Source of the DNA: Burkholderiaceae bacterium
Lineage (GTDB): Bacteria; Pseudomonadota; Gammaproteobacteria; Burkholderiales; Burkholderiaceae
Assembly (NCBI GenBank): GCA_947450605.1
Contig: CANFWB010000010.1
Coordinates: forward strand, 1-49,810
Direction of reading: 5' to 3'
Length of the DNA stretch: 49,810 nucleotides
The position numbers were made by a program, and so were the translations under genes. Below the pieces are notes generated by a model. The model saw only the letters and a program-made list of their open reading frames with translations. It searched no databases and was not told where the DNA came from. Shown here piece by piece: positions 35,107-43,333 of this stretch (the stretch's first letter is position 1; every line of letters begins with the position of its first letter).

Positions 35107-35119
35107 TTGCATATTGCAA
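35107..35119. promoter_or_regulatory. Candidate LysR-type operator (T-N11-A palindrome)
   Basis: TTGCA-TAT-TGCAA is a perfect 13-base inverted repeat in T-N11-A form. It lies in the 104-base gap between the receptor C gene and the divergent lysR gene. Its right half also forms ATATTGCAATAT (35111-35122). A TATACA element at 35141-35146 could be the lysR -10 box. This is the standard layout for LysR autoregulation. Confidence 0.65.
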
Positions 35120-35158
35120 TATTATTAAGTATTAATGCGTTATACACATATATAAACC

Positions 35159-36058
35159 ATGGCTATTAACTTCGATTTACATGATTTACAGGCTTTTGTA
35201 GCCGTTGCCGAGATTAAAAGTTTTAAAAAAGCTGCGGAATTAATGAATATCTCGCAGCCTGCATTCAGTCGGCGCATAGAAAAGCTTGAATCCGCTTTGG
35301 GGGTTAGGTTGATTGACCGCGACACCAGGAATATGGAGCTCACCTCCATTGGTCGAGATTTTGTAAAAAAAGCAAAGCATCTTCTGGAGGGTTTGGATGA
35401 GGCTCTTTTAGGAATTCAGGGTGTCGGGGTAGGTCGCATGGGGGAAGTTACCATCGCTTGCGTTCCTTCTGCAGTCTATTACTTCTTGCCTCAAGTCTTA
35501 CGAAAGTACCACGAGAGTTTTCCACAGATTCGGATCAAGATACATGATGCCAGTGCGAATGAAGTTTTGTCGGTTGTTGCTAATGGCGAAGCAGATTTTG
35601 GAGTTAATTTCGTTGGAAGCGATGAATCAAATATTGAATTTAAGACGATCTTTGAGGAGTCTTTCGTGGTCGCATGTCGAAAGGATCATGCCTTAAGCAA
35701 GAAAGAAAAAGTTAGCTGGGAGGAGTTGTGTCAATACGACTTTATGTCAGTCTCAAAATCTTCTGGCAATCGAATGTTAATTGACCTGGCGCTTGCCGGA
35801 AAGTCACAGGCCCCAAAAATCATCTATGAAGCTCAACATGTGACTACTCTGCTTGGTTTGGTAGAGGTGGGCATGGGGATAGCAGTAGTCCCCTCATTGG
35901 CCATGCCAAGCAAAGACCACCCTGTTCTTGCAAGCATTCCTTTGTATGATCCTGTGGTTTCGAGGCGGATTGGTTTGATTAAGAAGAGGGGGCGTACCCT
36001 AGCACCTTCAGCCGAAAGACTCTACGGGCTGTTATCGGCATTGACTAATAATGCCTAG
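35159..36058 (+). CDS. LysR-family transcriptional regulator
   Basis: This 299-residue regulator has an N-terminal winged HTH: DLHDLQAFVAVAEIKSFKKA, then ISQPAFSRRIEKLESALG and the wing. The effector domain runs from about residue 90 (MGEVTIACVPSAVYYF). It includes the DFGVNFV and VEVGMGIAVVPSLA segments typical of acid-sensing family members. It should regulate the divergent Bug receptor C gene and the rest of that series in response to the substrate or a breakdown product. The ribosome site is weak. It converges on trhO with 7 bases between stops. Confidence 0.95.
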   Translation: MAINFDLHDLQAFVAVAEIKSFKKAAELMNISQPAFSRRIEKLESALGVRLIDRDTRNMELTSIGRDFVKKAKHLLEGLDEALLGIQGVGVGRMGEVTIACVPSAVYYFLPQVLRKYHESFPQIRIKIHDASANEVLSVVANGEADFGVNFVGSDESNIEFKTIFEESFVVACRKDHALSKKEKVSWEELCQYDFMSVSKSSGNRMLIDLALAGKSQAPKIIYEAQHVTTLLGLVEVGMGIAVVPSLAMPSKDHPVLASIPLYDPVVSRRIGLIKKRGRTLAPSAERLYGLLSALTNNA

Positions 36059-36065
36059 CCCTTTG

Positions 36066-36848
36066 CTACTTTATTGGATCGACTTGCTTTAACTTTTTTC
36101 TGATGGATTGCTCGGTTGGGATGGATTCTAGATCTGGGCTAAGCGCTTCACGTTCATCAAAAACAAAACAGCTACCGCTGTAATGCGCGGAGCCGACTTC
36201 CTCAAAATACTTGAGAATGCCACCCTCCAATTGATAGCTATGCTCCATGCCAATTTCTCGCATGTAGAGACCGGATTTTTCACAGCGGATTCCGCCTGTA
36301 CAAAAGCTCACCAAAGTTTTATCTGCTAATTCTTCTTTATGGGCGGTAATGGCTTCTGGAAATTCAGTGAATTTATTAATGTTGAAATGTAGGGCATTTT
36401 CAAAGGTGCCGTAATCCACTTCAAAGGCGTTACGCGTATCCACCATGACAACTGGACGCCCCAAGTCATCTGTGCCGCGGTCAAGCCATTCCTGTAATTT
36501 CTTTGGGGTGATGAAGTTTGCGCGACCTTCTTCCGGTCGAATCGCCGGGTGATTCATGCGAATGATTTCATTCTTGATTTTGACCAACATCTTTTTGAAG
36601 GGCTGTAATTCTGACCAGCTCTCTTTGGCTTGTAACGGTTTGAAGCGTGGGTCAATGCGTAGCCAGTCTAAAAACCCGCTTAATTCCAACCCATTGCCTG
36701 CTAGAAAGAGATTAATACCTTCGCCAGTAAGCAGGATTGTTCCTTTGAGCTGGCGCGCATTGCATTCATCCAATATCTTGGTGCGTAGCTCAGCCAAGTT
36801 GTCTAGGCTGACAAATAAATAGGCGGCTATGTTAAGGATGGGTTTCAT
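36066..36848 (-). CDS. trhO: tRNA uridine-34 oxygenase TrhO (rhodanese domain)
   Basis: This 260-residue protein has an N-terminal YceA-type domain with LKGTILLTGEGINLFLAG. A rhodanese domain follows (about residues 125-225) whose active site is SFCTGGIRCEKSGLYMRE. The conserved GRANFITPKKLQEWLD links them. TrhO adds a hydroxyl group to U34 of certain tRNAs, the first step to 5-methoxy- or 5-carboxymethoxyuridine. The length is close to other TrhO proteins, with a shortened C-terminal zinc-like region. It stands alone. Confidence 0.94.
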   Translation of the reverse strand: MKPILNIAAYLFVSLDNLAELRTKILDECNARQLKGTILLTGEGINLFLAGNGLELSGFLDWLRIDPRFKPLQAKESWSELQPFKKMLVKIKNEIIRMNHPAIRPEEGRANFITPKKLQEWLDRGTDDLGRPVVMVDTRNAFEVDYGTFENALHFNINKFTEFPEAITAHKEELADKTLVSFCTGGIRCEKSGLYMREIGMEHSYQLEGGILKYFEEVGSAHYSGSCFVFDEREALSPDLESIPTEQSIRKKLKQVDPIK

Positions 36849-36868
36849 GGCTAATTTTTTGTGGCAGT

Positions 36869-36886
36869 TTGCTCATTATCGAGCAA
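36869..36886. promoter_or_regulatory. Inverted repeat between trhO and the CMD-family gene
   Basis: TTGCTC-ATTATC-GAGCAA is a perfect 6-bp inverted repeat with a 6-base spacer in the 110-base divergent gap. TTGCTC also lies 17 bases before TATTAG, so it may overlap the -35 box of the plus-strand gene. Operator function is a guess. Confidence 0.3.
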
Positions 36887-36958
36887 GACGGTATTAGGGT
36901 GATAATCTTAGTGAGATGATTCATTTTTTGTCATGTACACCTTTTAACTAGAGATCTT

Positions 36959-37510
36959 ATGTCCGAGCGTTTAATTCCGTACCAGCCAATGGATTTGGCC
37001 GAGCCGGCCGAACTGGTGGCAGCAATTCGCAAGAGACGCGGCGGCCAATTTATTAACCTGGATCGCATGCTTTTGCATAGCATTCCGATCGCTGAGGGCT
37101 GGAATCATTTCATCGGCGAGATACGCAATAACCTTTCGTTGGATCCAAAGCTGCGTGAGCTTGCCATGTGTGGAGTAGCTGTTCTCAATGGCGCTGAGTA
37201 TGAATTTTTTCATCATGCACCCCCCTTTATCAAGGCCGGTGGTACTGATGAGCAAGTTCAAGCACTGCGTTTAATTGGACAAGACAGTTTCCCTGCTCAG
37301 CTGTTTAGCCCGGTAGAGAATGATGCGGCAGAGCTGACTTTTCAAATGACACGCAACATCAAAGTCGACGGCGCTTTAATGGAACGTTTACAGATTGCCT
37401 TGGGTAGTACTGATGCGGTGGAGTTAGTCACCGTCATCGCAGCATACAACATGGTCTCTCGATTTTTAATTGCACTAGATGTCAATCCTGAGGAGCATCC
37501 TCCTGAGTAA
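36959..37510 (+). CDS. Carboxymuconolactone decarboxylase (CMD) family protein
   Basis: This 183-residue all-helical AhpD/CMD-fold protein has its conserved segment in LRELAMCGVAVLNGAEYEFFHHAPPFIKAGG. The usual C-x-x-C peroxidase pair is absent; a single Cys, then Glu and two His residues take its place, as in several uncharacterised CMD proteins. Function is not clear, perhaps decarboxylation or a thiol-independent reaction. The methyltransferase gene follows after 3 bases, so the two are surely one transcript. Confidence 0.88.
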   Translation: MSERLIPYQPMDLAEPAELVAAIRKRRGGQFINLDRMLLHSIPIAEGWNHFIGEIRNNLSLDPKLRELAMCGVAVLNGAEYEFFHHAPPFIKAGGTDEQVQALRLIGQDSFPAQLFSPVENDAAELTFQMTRNIKVDGALMERLQIALGSTDAVELVTVIAAYNMVSRFLIALDVNPEEHPPE

Positions 37511-37513
37511 GTC

Positions 37514-38707
37514 ATGACCCAAAATACCTCCATTCATTGGAATGAGGATGGCGAAGCGCTTGCAGCGCTTTGGCATTCTGAGAACGGAATAGCACCACAT
37601 AAAAAAGTGGTGATCGGGGATGACACCTTGACGGCGGATGACGCCTACCATTTCGCCTGTGAAGGTACCGCGATTCTTTGGAGGGGCGATTTCCAAAACG
37701 CCCGTCAGTTATTGCAAGCCTTGGTTCGACGGGTGGATAGACCTTCGAAAAAGTCCAAGCGTGCAGGAAAAAGGGTGGATAAATCTGGTGATGCTGCTAT
37801 TAAGAAAACAGCAAAAGAGATCTTTAATCAGCACCGCCTCATTCAGTCGCAGCGCGCAAGAATACTGGGCGCCTTGTTAATTCAGTGCAATCCCGATCAC
37901 ACTGTCTCCTTACGTCGCGCACCGGATATCTCTCAAGCTTGCTTGGAGGCATATGGGGCTGCCAGCGACTCTTATGTAGTGTCATTGCGCGAGTTATTGG
38001 GCGTGATTAGCGCCCATGAATGGCGCAAGAATGGATTGCCTATTCTTGCTGATGGCGATGGTGAGCCCGTTTTTGTTCATCCTCATTATGGCGTTTTCTC
38101 GCCCGTACGCGGCGAGTACATTGAATTGGTTTGTAATGCGCCATTACCCAAGTCGCTGGACGAAGACGCTATAGCATTTGATGTGGGTGTTGGCACTGGT
38201 GTTCTGTCGATTATTTTGGCGCTGCGGGATGTGAAAAAAATTATTGCCACGGACCTGGATAGTCGAGCGCTTGCTTGCGCCAAAGAAAACATTGCACGTC
38301 TGAACTTAGGTTCCCAAATAGAGATTGTGAAGGCCAATTTATTTCCGCCAGGAAAGGCTTCGTTGATTGTGTGCAATCCACCGTGGATACCCGCAAGGCC
38401 CAGCTCAACTTTGGAGCATGCGGTCTACGACTTCGACAGTCAAATGCTCAAAGGATTTTTGTCGGGATTGAAGGGGCACCTATTGCCTCAGGGTGAGGGG
38501 TGGCTCATTCTTTCTGATTTAGCGGAGCATCTTGAGCTGAGAACCCGACAAGAATTACTTGCTTGGATTGAGGATGCTGGTTTAGTAGTTTTGGATAGGG
38601 CGGATACCAAACCAAAGCATCCGAAAGCATTCGATGATTCCGATATGCTGCATTTCGCAAGAACGGCAGAAATTACTTCTCTGTGGCGCTTGGGAATTAA
38701 GCATTGA
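37514..38707 (+). CDS. Class I SAM-dependent methyltransferase (MTS/HemK-like)
   Basis: This is a 397-residue protein. The SAM site is IAFDVGVGTGVLSIILAL (about residues 221-238), with an acidic residue in IATDLDSRALA. The catalytic motif is IVCNPPWIPARPS, the NPPW/Y form of enzymes that methylate amide or ring nitrogen atoms (HemK, RlmG, and so on). The N-terminal 200 residues match no domain that I recognise and include a basic linker KKSKRAGKR. The target is unknown. It is co-transcribed with the CMD-family gene. Confidence 0.9.
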   Translation: MTQNTSIHWNEDGEALAALWHSENGIAPHKKVVIGDDTLTADDAYHFACEGTAILWRGDFQNARQLLQALVRRVDRPSKKSKRAGKRVDKSGDAAIKKTAKEIFNQHRLIQSQRARILGALLIQCNPDHTVSLRRAPDISQACLEAYGAASDSYVVSLRELLGVISAHEWRKNGLPILADGDGEPVFVHPHYGVFSPVRGEYIELVCNAPLPKSLDEDAIAFDVGVGTGVLSIILALRDVKKIIATDLDSRALACAKENIARLNLGSQIEIVKANLFPPGKASLIVCNPPWIPARPSSTLEHAVYDFDSQMLKGFLSGLKGHLLPQGEGWLILSDLAEHLELRTRQELLAWIEDAGLVVLDRADTKPKHPKAFDDSDMLHFARTAEITSLWRLGIKH

Positions 38708-38769
38708 GCATCAGTTTTTTGTAAGCCATTCAAATACCCCTAGTCTATTCATCCCCTTATGCTGAGGGG

Positions 38770-38818
38770 TTGTTTATGCAAACTGCTTTCCATAAAATGA
38801 ATGAGAATAGTTTTCATT
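38770..38818 (+). promoter_or_regulatory. Promoter with Fur-box-like palindrome for the iron/heme uptake genes
   Basis: TTGTTT (38770-38775) and TAAAAT (38793-38798) with a 17-base spacer form a good sigma-70 promoter. The 19-base palindrome AATGAGAAT-A-GTTTTCATT (38800-38818) matches itself at 7 of 9 pairs. It overlaps the expected start point, the usual place for Fur repression. The genes it controls are tonB-like, hemP and a TonB-dependent receptor. Confidence 0.75.
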
Positions 38819-38847
38819 TGTAATGCTTGGATACGGTAGCTGGGGAG

Positions 38848-39432
38848 ATGGATTTGCTGAGAAGTGTAAGGATGATATTGGATAAGGATGTGCTCACCAT
38901 CCTTATGGTTGTCTCCATGCATTTGATATTTTTTCTTGCGGTAGGTCTTTACCCCCAAGCCCGCCCAGTTTTATTGTCGAGAGAAATCCTTACTCTAAAT
39001 CTTCTTGTGGATTCGAGCGACCGGCGCATACCCTCTCCATCCACAAAAACGCTAGATTTGAGTCTGAGCTCTCAAGACTCAAATTTAACAGCCACTTCAA
39101 TTTCGACTGCCGGTAACTCTGAGTCAACATCGTCCTCATCATCTTTGGTGGGTAAAGACATTCGGTCACGAGAAAAGTTTGCAAATCCAAGGCCACCATA
39201 CCCCCTGGCAAGTAGACGTATGGGGGAGCAAGGGGCTGTTGATCTTCAGCTTTGCCTTAGTCACCAAGGCCATGTTGAAAGCGTTGCGGTCATTAAGAGC
39301 TCTGGCTACGGCAGATTGGATCAGTCAGCTGTGGAGACTATCAAAACCTGGAAATTTTCAGCACTAGAAATAGTTAAAGTACCTATGTCTGATTGTTATC
39401 GCCTACCCATACATTTTAAATTGGAGGCCTAA
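38848..39432 (+). CDS. TonB-family energy transducer protein
   Basis: This protein of about 194 residues has one N-terminal helix (VLTILMVVSMHLIFFLAVG), a Ser/Thr-rich linker of about 75 residues, and a C-terminal TonB domain. The domain opens NPRPPYPLASRRMGEQGAV, then SSGYGRLDQSAVETIKTWKF. It should pass proton-motive energy from ExbBD to the outer-membrane receptor encoded downstream. No exbBD genes are in the window. The linker lacks the usual Pro-rich repeats. ATG 38872 and TTG 38827 are alternative starts. Confidence 0.88.
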   Translation: MDLLRSVRMILDKDVLTILMVVSMHLIFFLAVGLYPQARPVLLSREILTLNLLVDSSDRRIPSPSTKTLDLSLSSQDSNLTATSISTAGNSESTSSSSSLVGKDIRSREKFANPRPPYPLASRRMGEQGAVDLQLCLSHQGHVESVAVIKSSGYGRLDQSAVETIKTWKFSALEIVKVPMSDCYRLPIHFKLEA

Positions 39433-39433
39433 A

Positions 39434-39610
39434 TTGAATCTAAATTCCAAAGGGCCGATCCAAGAATCCTATTGCATGGCGAAGGGCTGGGGAAAGGTGG
39501 TTTCCAGTGCCACCTTGTTAGGGCAAGATAAATCTATCGTCATTCTGCACGATGGTCAAAGATATACATTAAGTATCACTAAGTTGAGGAAATTAATCCT
39601 GACTAAATGA
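39434..39610 (+). CDS. hemP: Hemin uptake protein HemP
   Basis: This 58-residue product ends IVILHDGQRYTLSITKLRKLILTK (conserved core HDGQ-Y-L-x-x-T-x-x-x-KLILTK), the HemP signature. It starts at a TTG with GGAGG 6 bases upstream, inside the last codons of the tonB-like gene; the stop and start are one base apart. HemP is a small protein needed for heme uptake, and in some bacteria a positive regulator of the heme receptor. It stands directly before the receptor gene, as is common in Burkholderiales. Confidence 0.9.
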   Translation: MNLNSKGPIQESYCMAKGWGKVVSSATLLGQDKSIVILHDGQRYTLSITKLRKLILTK

Positions 39611-39694
39611 TCTTCCATTCATTCATTAGCCAGCAAAAGTATCTTGATATGCAAATAGCCAGCGATTTTTTATTTATATCTCTGGAGATTGCAT

Positions 39695-41752
39695 ATGAAA
39701 CAGCAAAAAGTGGCCTTGGCCTCAAGTATTGCGTTGATGTGTGGATGGTCGCTTGCTATAGACATTCATGCTCAGGAAATTGATTTACCGAGGATTGATA
39801 TTGTGGGTCGCGAAGTCAATGCGCGCTCTAAAATTCCGGGGACTGTGGATGTAATTAATCAGAAGCAGTTAGAAATACTGCAACCTTTGTCACTTCAAGA
39901 CGCTTTAAAGACTGTTCCTGGTGTCAACATTCGTGGCGATGAGGGTGGTCTAGGATCTATTCCCAATATTGGAATTCGTGGTCTCAACCCAAGTCGTAGT
40001 CAAAAGGTTTTGCTATTGGAGGATGGCGCACCTATTCATCCTAGTTTGTTTATTTCCAATGCAACCTATTACAGCCCACCAGTTGATCGAATGAGTGGGA
40101 TTGAAGTGTTGAAGGGTGCCTCGGGCTTGCAATATGGCCCATCCAATATTGGGGGCGTAGTTAATTATTTGACCAAAACACCGGAGCAGGGTTTTAAGCT
40201 TTCTGCTAAGGCTGGTAACTATGGGTATCAATTGGCTCAGATTGAGGCTGGTGGTAAGTCGGACTCAAATGGGGCTATCGCCGGCGTGAATATCATCAAA
40301 TCAGAATCAAATGGCTATCAGGATAATGGCTACAAAATGAATGACATCCTATTTAAAGGCGGCGTCAGCATCAATCCAGATCAATGGCTGAGTCTTAAAT
40401 ATACTCACTATGACAACAACATCAATACCTCTTATGTGGGATTAAGGCCCAATCAATATAGTAGTAAGCTGACCTCAAATCCTGCGCCCAATGATTATTT
40501 TGTTACACAAAGAAATGCTGTTGATATCAATCATTCCTGGGAGATAAGTCCGCACACCAAGGTTAATACATTGTTGTATTGGAGTAAGTTGGAGCGAGAC
40601 TATTGGCGACAAAGTATTAGCGCCCGCAATGCTGATAAGACGGTCTTTAATGCTTGTGATGGCAGTGCCAATTGCATGTTTGGCCGTAATCGTGAATTTC
40701 AGATGCTCGGAGTTGACTCTCGCGTTTCGCATGAATACAGTGCATTAGGTATTCAGAATGCGTTTGAGTTCGGGGTACGTCTGCATACGGAGTCGCAAAT
40801 CAATCAAATGGTGGCATCTACTAGCTATGCAAAATCAGGTACGGTTGCTGGCCATGAAGAAAATAAAGCCAATTCGATGGCAGTCTTTGCCCAAAATCGA
40901 TTTTTAATTACCAAGGAGTTTGCTCTTATTCCTGGGCTGCGCATGGAAAGTTATCAGCAAACTCGCAACAATATATTCACTGAAAAAAGTGGTAGTGCAA
41001 AAAATTTAGAAACTATTCCACAGGTCGGTGCGACATGGCAGGTGATTCCAGCTTTACAGCTTTATTCGAGTGTTTATAAAGGTTTTGCGCCCGCACAACT
41101 AGCTACTGCAATTAATGAAAAAGGGGTTGATCAGCAATTAGACCCCGAGCGCTCTACAAATATTGAGTTTGGATTAAGGGGTGCAAATTCAGGATTTACC
41201 TATGATGCTGCATTATTCAGCATGAACTTTAGCAACCAAATTGTGAATCAAAGTCTTGCTGCTGGAATTACCAAGGCCAATGGTGGTAAGAGCTTGCATC
41301 AAGGCATGGAATTGGCTTTGGGATATGAATTGGGTGATGGCTGGAGTGTTAGTGGCAACATGACCTATATCCCAGTAGCAAAATTTGTGGGAAGCTCCTC
41401 AATGGGCAAAGATGGTAATCGGATCCCTTATACCCCTGACCTGGCATCAAATCTCGGTGTGAACTATCAAAAAAATGGCTTTAACTCTTTGCTAAGTCTA
41501 AATTACCTATCGCATCAGTTTGCTGATTCGGCGAATACAGTCAACCCAAACTCAATTGGCACCATAGGTGAAATACCCTCAATTACCACCGTGAATTGGA
41601 GTGCAAATTACTCCATTAGTAAAAGCTTAAAGATCTTCGGGGTAGTGAACAATCTCTTGAATAAGCGTTACATCTCTAGCAGAAGCCCCGACGGCATATT
41701 TGTTGGGGCGCCTTTAAATTTTCAGGCCGGCATGAGTTACCAGTTCTTTTAA
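39695..41752 (+). CDS. TonB-dependent outer-membrane receptor (heme/siderophore type)
   Basis: This 685-residue protein has a signal peptide ending near IHAQ, with a TonB-box-like LPRIDIVGRE. The plug domain has SLQDALKTVPGVNIRGDEGG and NIGIRGLNPSRSQKVLLLED, then GIEVLKGASGLQYGPSNIGG. A beta barrel ends in a terminal aromatic (YQFF). A Cys pair in NACDGSANCMFG may close a surface loop. It is FecA-like in the plug and has no signalling extension. HemP suggests heme as the ligand, but the barrel does not show the usual FRAP/NPNL heme motif. ATG 39695 has GGAG at 39683-39686. Confidence 0.93.
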   Translation: MKQQKVALASSIALMCGWSLAIDIHAQEIDLPRIDIVGREVNARSKIPGTVDVINQKQLEILQPLSLQDALKTVPGVNIRGDEGGLGSIPNIGIRGLNPSRSQKVLLLEDGAPIHPSLFISNATYYSPPVDRMSGIEVLKGASGLQYGPSNIGGVVNYLTKTPEQGFKLSAKAGNYGYQLAQIEAGGKSDSNGAIAGVNIIKSESNGYQDNGYKMNDILFKGGVSINPDQWLSLKYTHYDNNINTSYVGLRPNQYSSKLTSNPAPNDYFVTQRNAVDINHSWEISPHTKVNTLLYWSKLERDYWRQSISARNADKTVFNACDGSANCMFGRNREFQMLGVDSRVSHEYSALGIQNAFEFGVRLHTESQINQMVASTSYAKSGTVAGHEENKANSMAVFAQNRFLITKEFALIPGLRMESYQQTRNNIFTEKSGSAKNLETIPQVGATWQVIPALQLYSSVYKGFAPAQLATAINEKGVDQQLDPERSTNIEFGLRGANSGFTYDAALFSMNFSNQIVNQSLAAGITKANGGKSLHQGMELALGYELGDGWSVSGNMTYIPVAKFVGSSSMGKDGNRIPYTPDLASNLGVNYQKNGFNSLLSLNYLSHQFADSANTVNPNSIGTIGEIPSITTVNWSANYSISKSLKIFGVVNNLLNKRYISSRSPDGIFVGAPLNFQAGMSYQFF

Positions 41753-41776
41753 TTTCTTCAGGTGAGACTCAGCCAA

Positions 41777-42199
41777 TCATTTTGCAAATAGTTGGCTTGG
41801 GTCTTCAAAGGCCTTAAATTCCAAAGCATTGCCAGCAGGGTCCAAGAAAAACATGGTGGCCTGCTCGCCCACTTTCCCCTGAAATCGAATTTGCGGCTCC
41901 ATGATGAATTTCATGCCACTGTTGCGTAGGCGATCAGCCAAGATATGCCAATCTGGCATGGTGAGAACAACCCCAAAATGTTTTACAGGAACTTGATGTC
42001 CGTCAACCTCATTTGAGGCGGCGTTGCCGCATTCTTGAGGGGCAAGATGGGCGACAAGTTGGTGTCCAAAGAAGTCAAAGTCAATCCACTCATCCGAGCT
42101 GCGACCCTCAGCGCAGCCTAAGGTGCTGCCGTAAAAAGTGCGAGCAGCCTCTAAGTTGTCTACAGGGAAAGCAAGGTGAAAGGGTTGAATAGTTGACAT
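41777..42199 (-). CDS. VOC-family (glyoxalase/dioxygenase-like) protein
   Basis: This 140-residue protein has two beta-alpha-beta-beta-beta modules. The first has [20 protein letters not shown] with [12 protein letters not shown], and the second has [20 protein letters not shown] with the metal-site Glu in [10 protein letters not shown]. Such proteins act as lyases, dioxygenases or resistance proteins; the substrate is not known. ATG 42199 is preferred to a longer form with a Pro-rich N-terminus. It is convergent with the receptor gene and divergent from the Bug gene at 42310. Confidence 0.9.
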   Translation of the reverse strand: MSTIQPFHLAFPVDNLEAARTFYGSTLGCAEGRSSDEWIDFDFFGHQLVAHLAPQECGNAASNEVDGHQVPVKHFGVVLTMPDWHILADRLRNSGMKFIMEPQIRFQGKVGEQATMFFLDPAGNALEFKAFEDPSQLFAK

Positions 42200-42309
42200 G
42201 ACGATCCTTGGTAACGAAGTAGGGCGGAGCTTAGCACGCTCAAATGGGTGCATTGCTAAAGTTTAGTATATTGAGATCATAAAAATATAGATGTTCAACG
42301 GAGACATAA

Positions 42310-43299
42310 ATGAGAAATTTTCAGTTGGGTAGACTCTGCCGTTCCATTCTTCAGGCGTTTCTGATTCTGGGTTTTAGCGGTTTAGTGCACGCTGCCTATC
42401 CAGATAAGCCAATTAAGCTCATTGTTCCCTATCCTCCTGGTGGGGCAACGGATGTGATTGGCCGTATTTTGGCTAAGAATCTGGGTGAATCTTTAGGGCA
42501 GCAAGTATTGGTTGAAAATCGTGGCGGCGCTGGCGGTAATATTGGCGCAGAAGCGGTGGCTAAGGCAACGCCAGATGGCTATACCTTGTTAATGGGTGCA
42601 GTGACATCACATTCAACCATGGCAACGCTTGAAAAGGGGAAGTTACGTTATGACATCTTAAAAGACTTCACACCCGTCATGATTGTAGGTTCAGTGCCTC
42701 TAGTGGTCGTTGTCAATCCGAATGTTCCGGTGAGGACTCTGAAGGGTTTAGTGGATTATGCAAAAGCAAATCCCGATAAATTAAATTACGCCTCATCTGG
42801 CGCTGGAGCCCCTCAAAGGATGGGTGCAGAAATCTTCCAGAAAGAGGCTGGGCTCAAAATTACTCATGTTCCCTATAAGGGGAGCGGTCCAGCAATGACG
42901 GATTTAGTCGCAGGCCAAGTGAATTTAATGGTGGAGACTGTGCCAGCTGCTTTACCGTTTATCACTGCTGGTCAATTGCGCCCCTTAGCCGTCACAACAG
43001 CAAAGCGCATTTCCATGCTGCCGGATGTGCCTACCACTGCTGAATCTGGCATGCCCGCCTTAGAGGTGAGCTCCACCTTTGGGTTGCTAGCTCCGGCTGG
43101 TACACCGATGCCAATCATTGATCAGCTCAATAGTGCAGTCGCTAAACTCCTAGTGAATCCGGAAGTAAAAGAGGCTTTCCTGAAGCAGGGTGTATACGCC
43201 GCAATACCAACGAAGCCAAAGCAATCTGCCGAGTTACTTTCCGCAGAAGTAAAGCGCTGGGAAAAAGTGATTAAAGATGCTGATATTAAGGCCGACTGA
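42310..43299 (+). CDS. Bug-family (TctC-like) periplasmic receptor D
   Basis: This 329-residue receptor has a signal peptide of about 28 residues (ending VHAA). The loops are LIVPYPPGGATDVIGRILAK and VLVENRGGAGGNIGAEAVA, and the pocket segment is ITHVPYKGSGPAMTDLVAGQ. It has a GAVTSHSTMATLEKGKLRYD block unlike the other receptors in the window. The IlvD/Edd gene follows after 34 bases, so a sugar acid or hydroxy acid is the probable ligand. No TTT membrane subunit genes adjoin it. Confidence 0.95.
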   Translation: MRNFQLGRLCRSILQAFLILGFSGLVHAAYPDKPIKLIVPYPPGGATDVIGRILAKNLGESLGQQVLVENRGGAGGNIGAEAVAKATPDGYTLLMGAVTSHSTMATLEKGKLRYDILKDFTPVMIVGSVPLVVVVNPNVPVRTLKGLVDYAKANPDKLNYASSGAGAPQRMGAEIFQKEAGLKITHVPYKGSGPAMTDLVAGQVNLMVETVPAALPFITAGQLRPLAVTTAKRISMLPDVPTTAESGMPALEVSSTFGLLAPAGTPMPIIDQLNSAVAKLLVNPEVKEAFLKQGVYAAIPTKPKQSAELLSAEVKRWEKVIKDADIKAD

Positions 43300-43333
43300 G
43301 TACCATTTATTTTATTAAGTTAAAGAATTATTT

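Noticed and set aside
38745-38769. Terminator after the methyltransferase gene (CCCCT-N7-AGGGG)
   Set aside because: The stem is only 5 bp with no proper T run, and its right arm leads directly into the -35 region of the next promoter.
39695-41752. FecA-type receptor with a sigma/anti-sigma signalling extension
   Set aside because: The signal peptide leads straight into the TonB box and plug; there is no N-terminal signalling domain and no FecI/FecR genes adjoin it.
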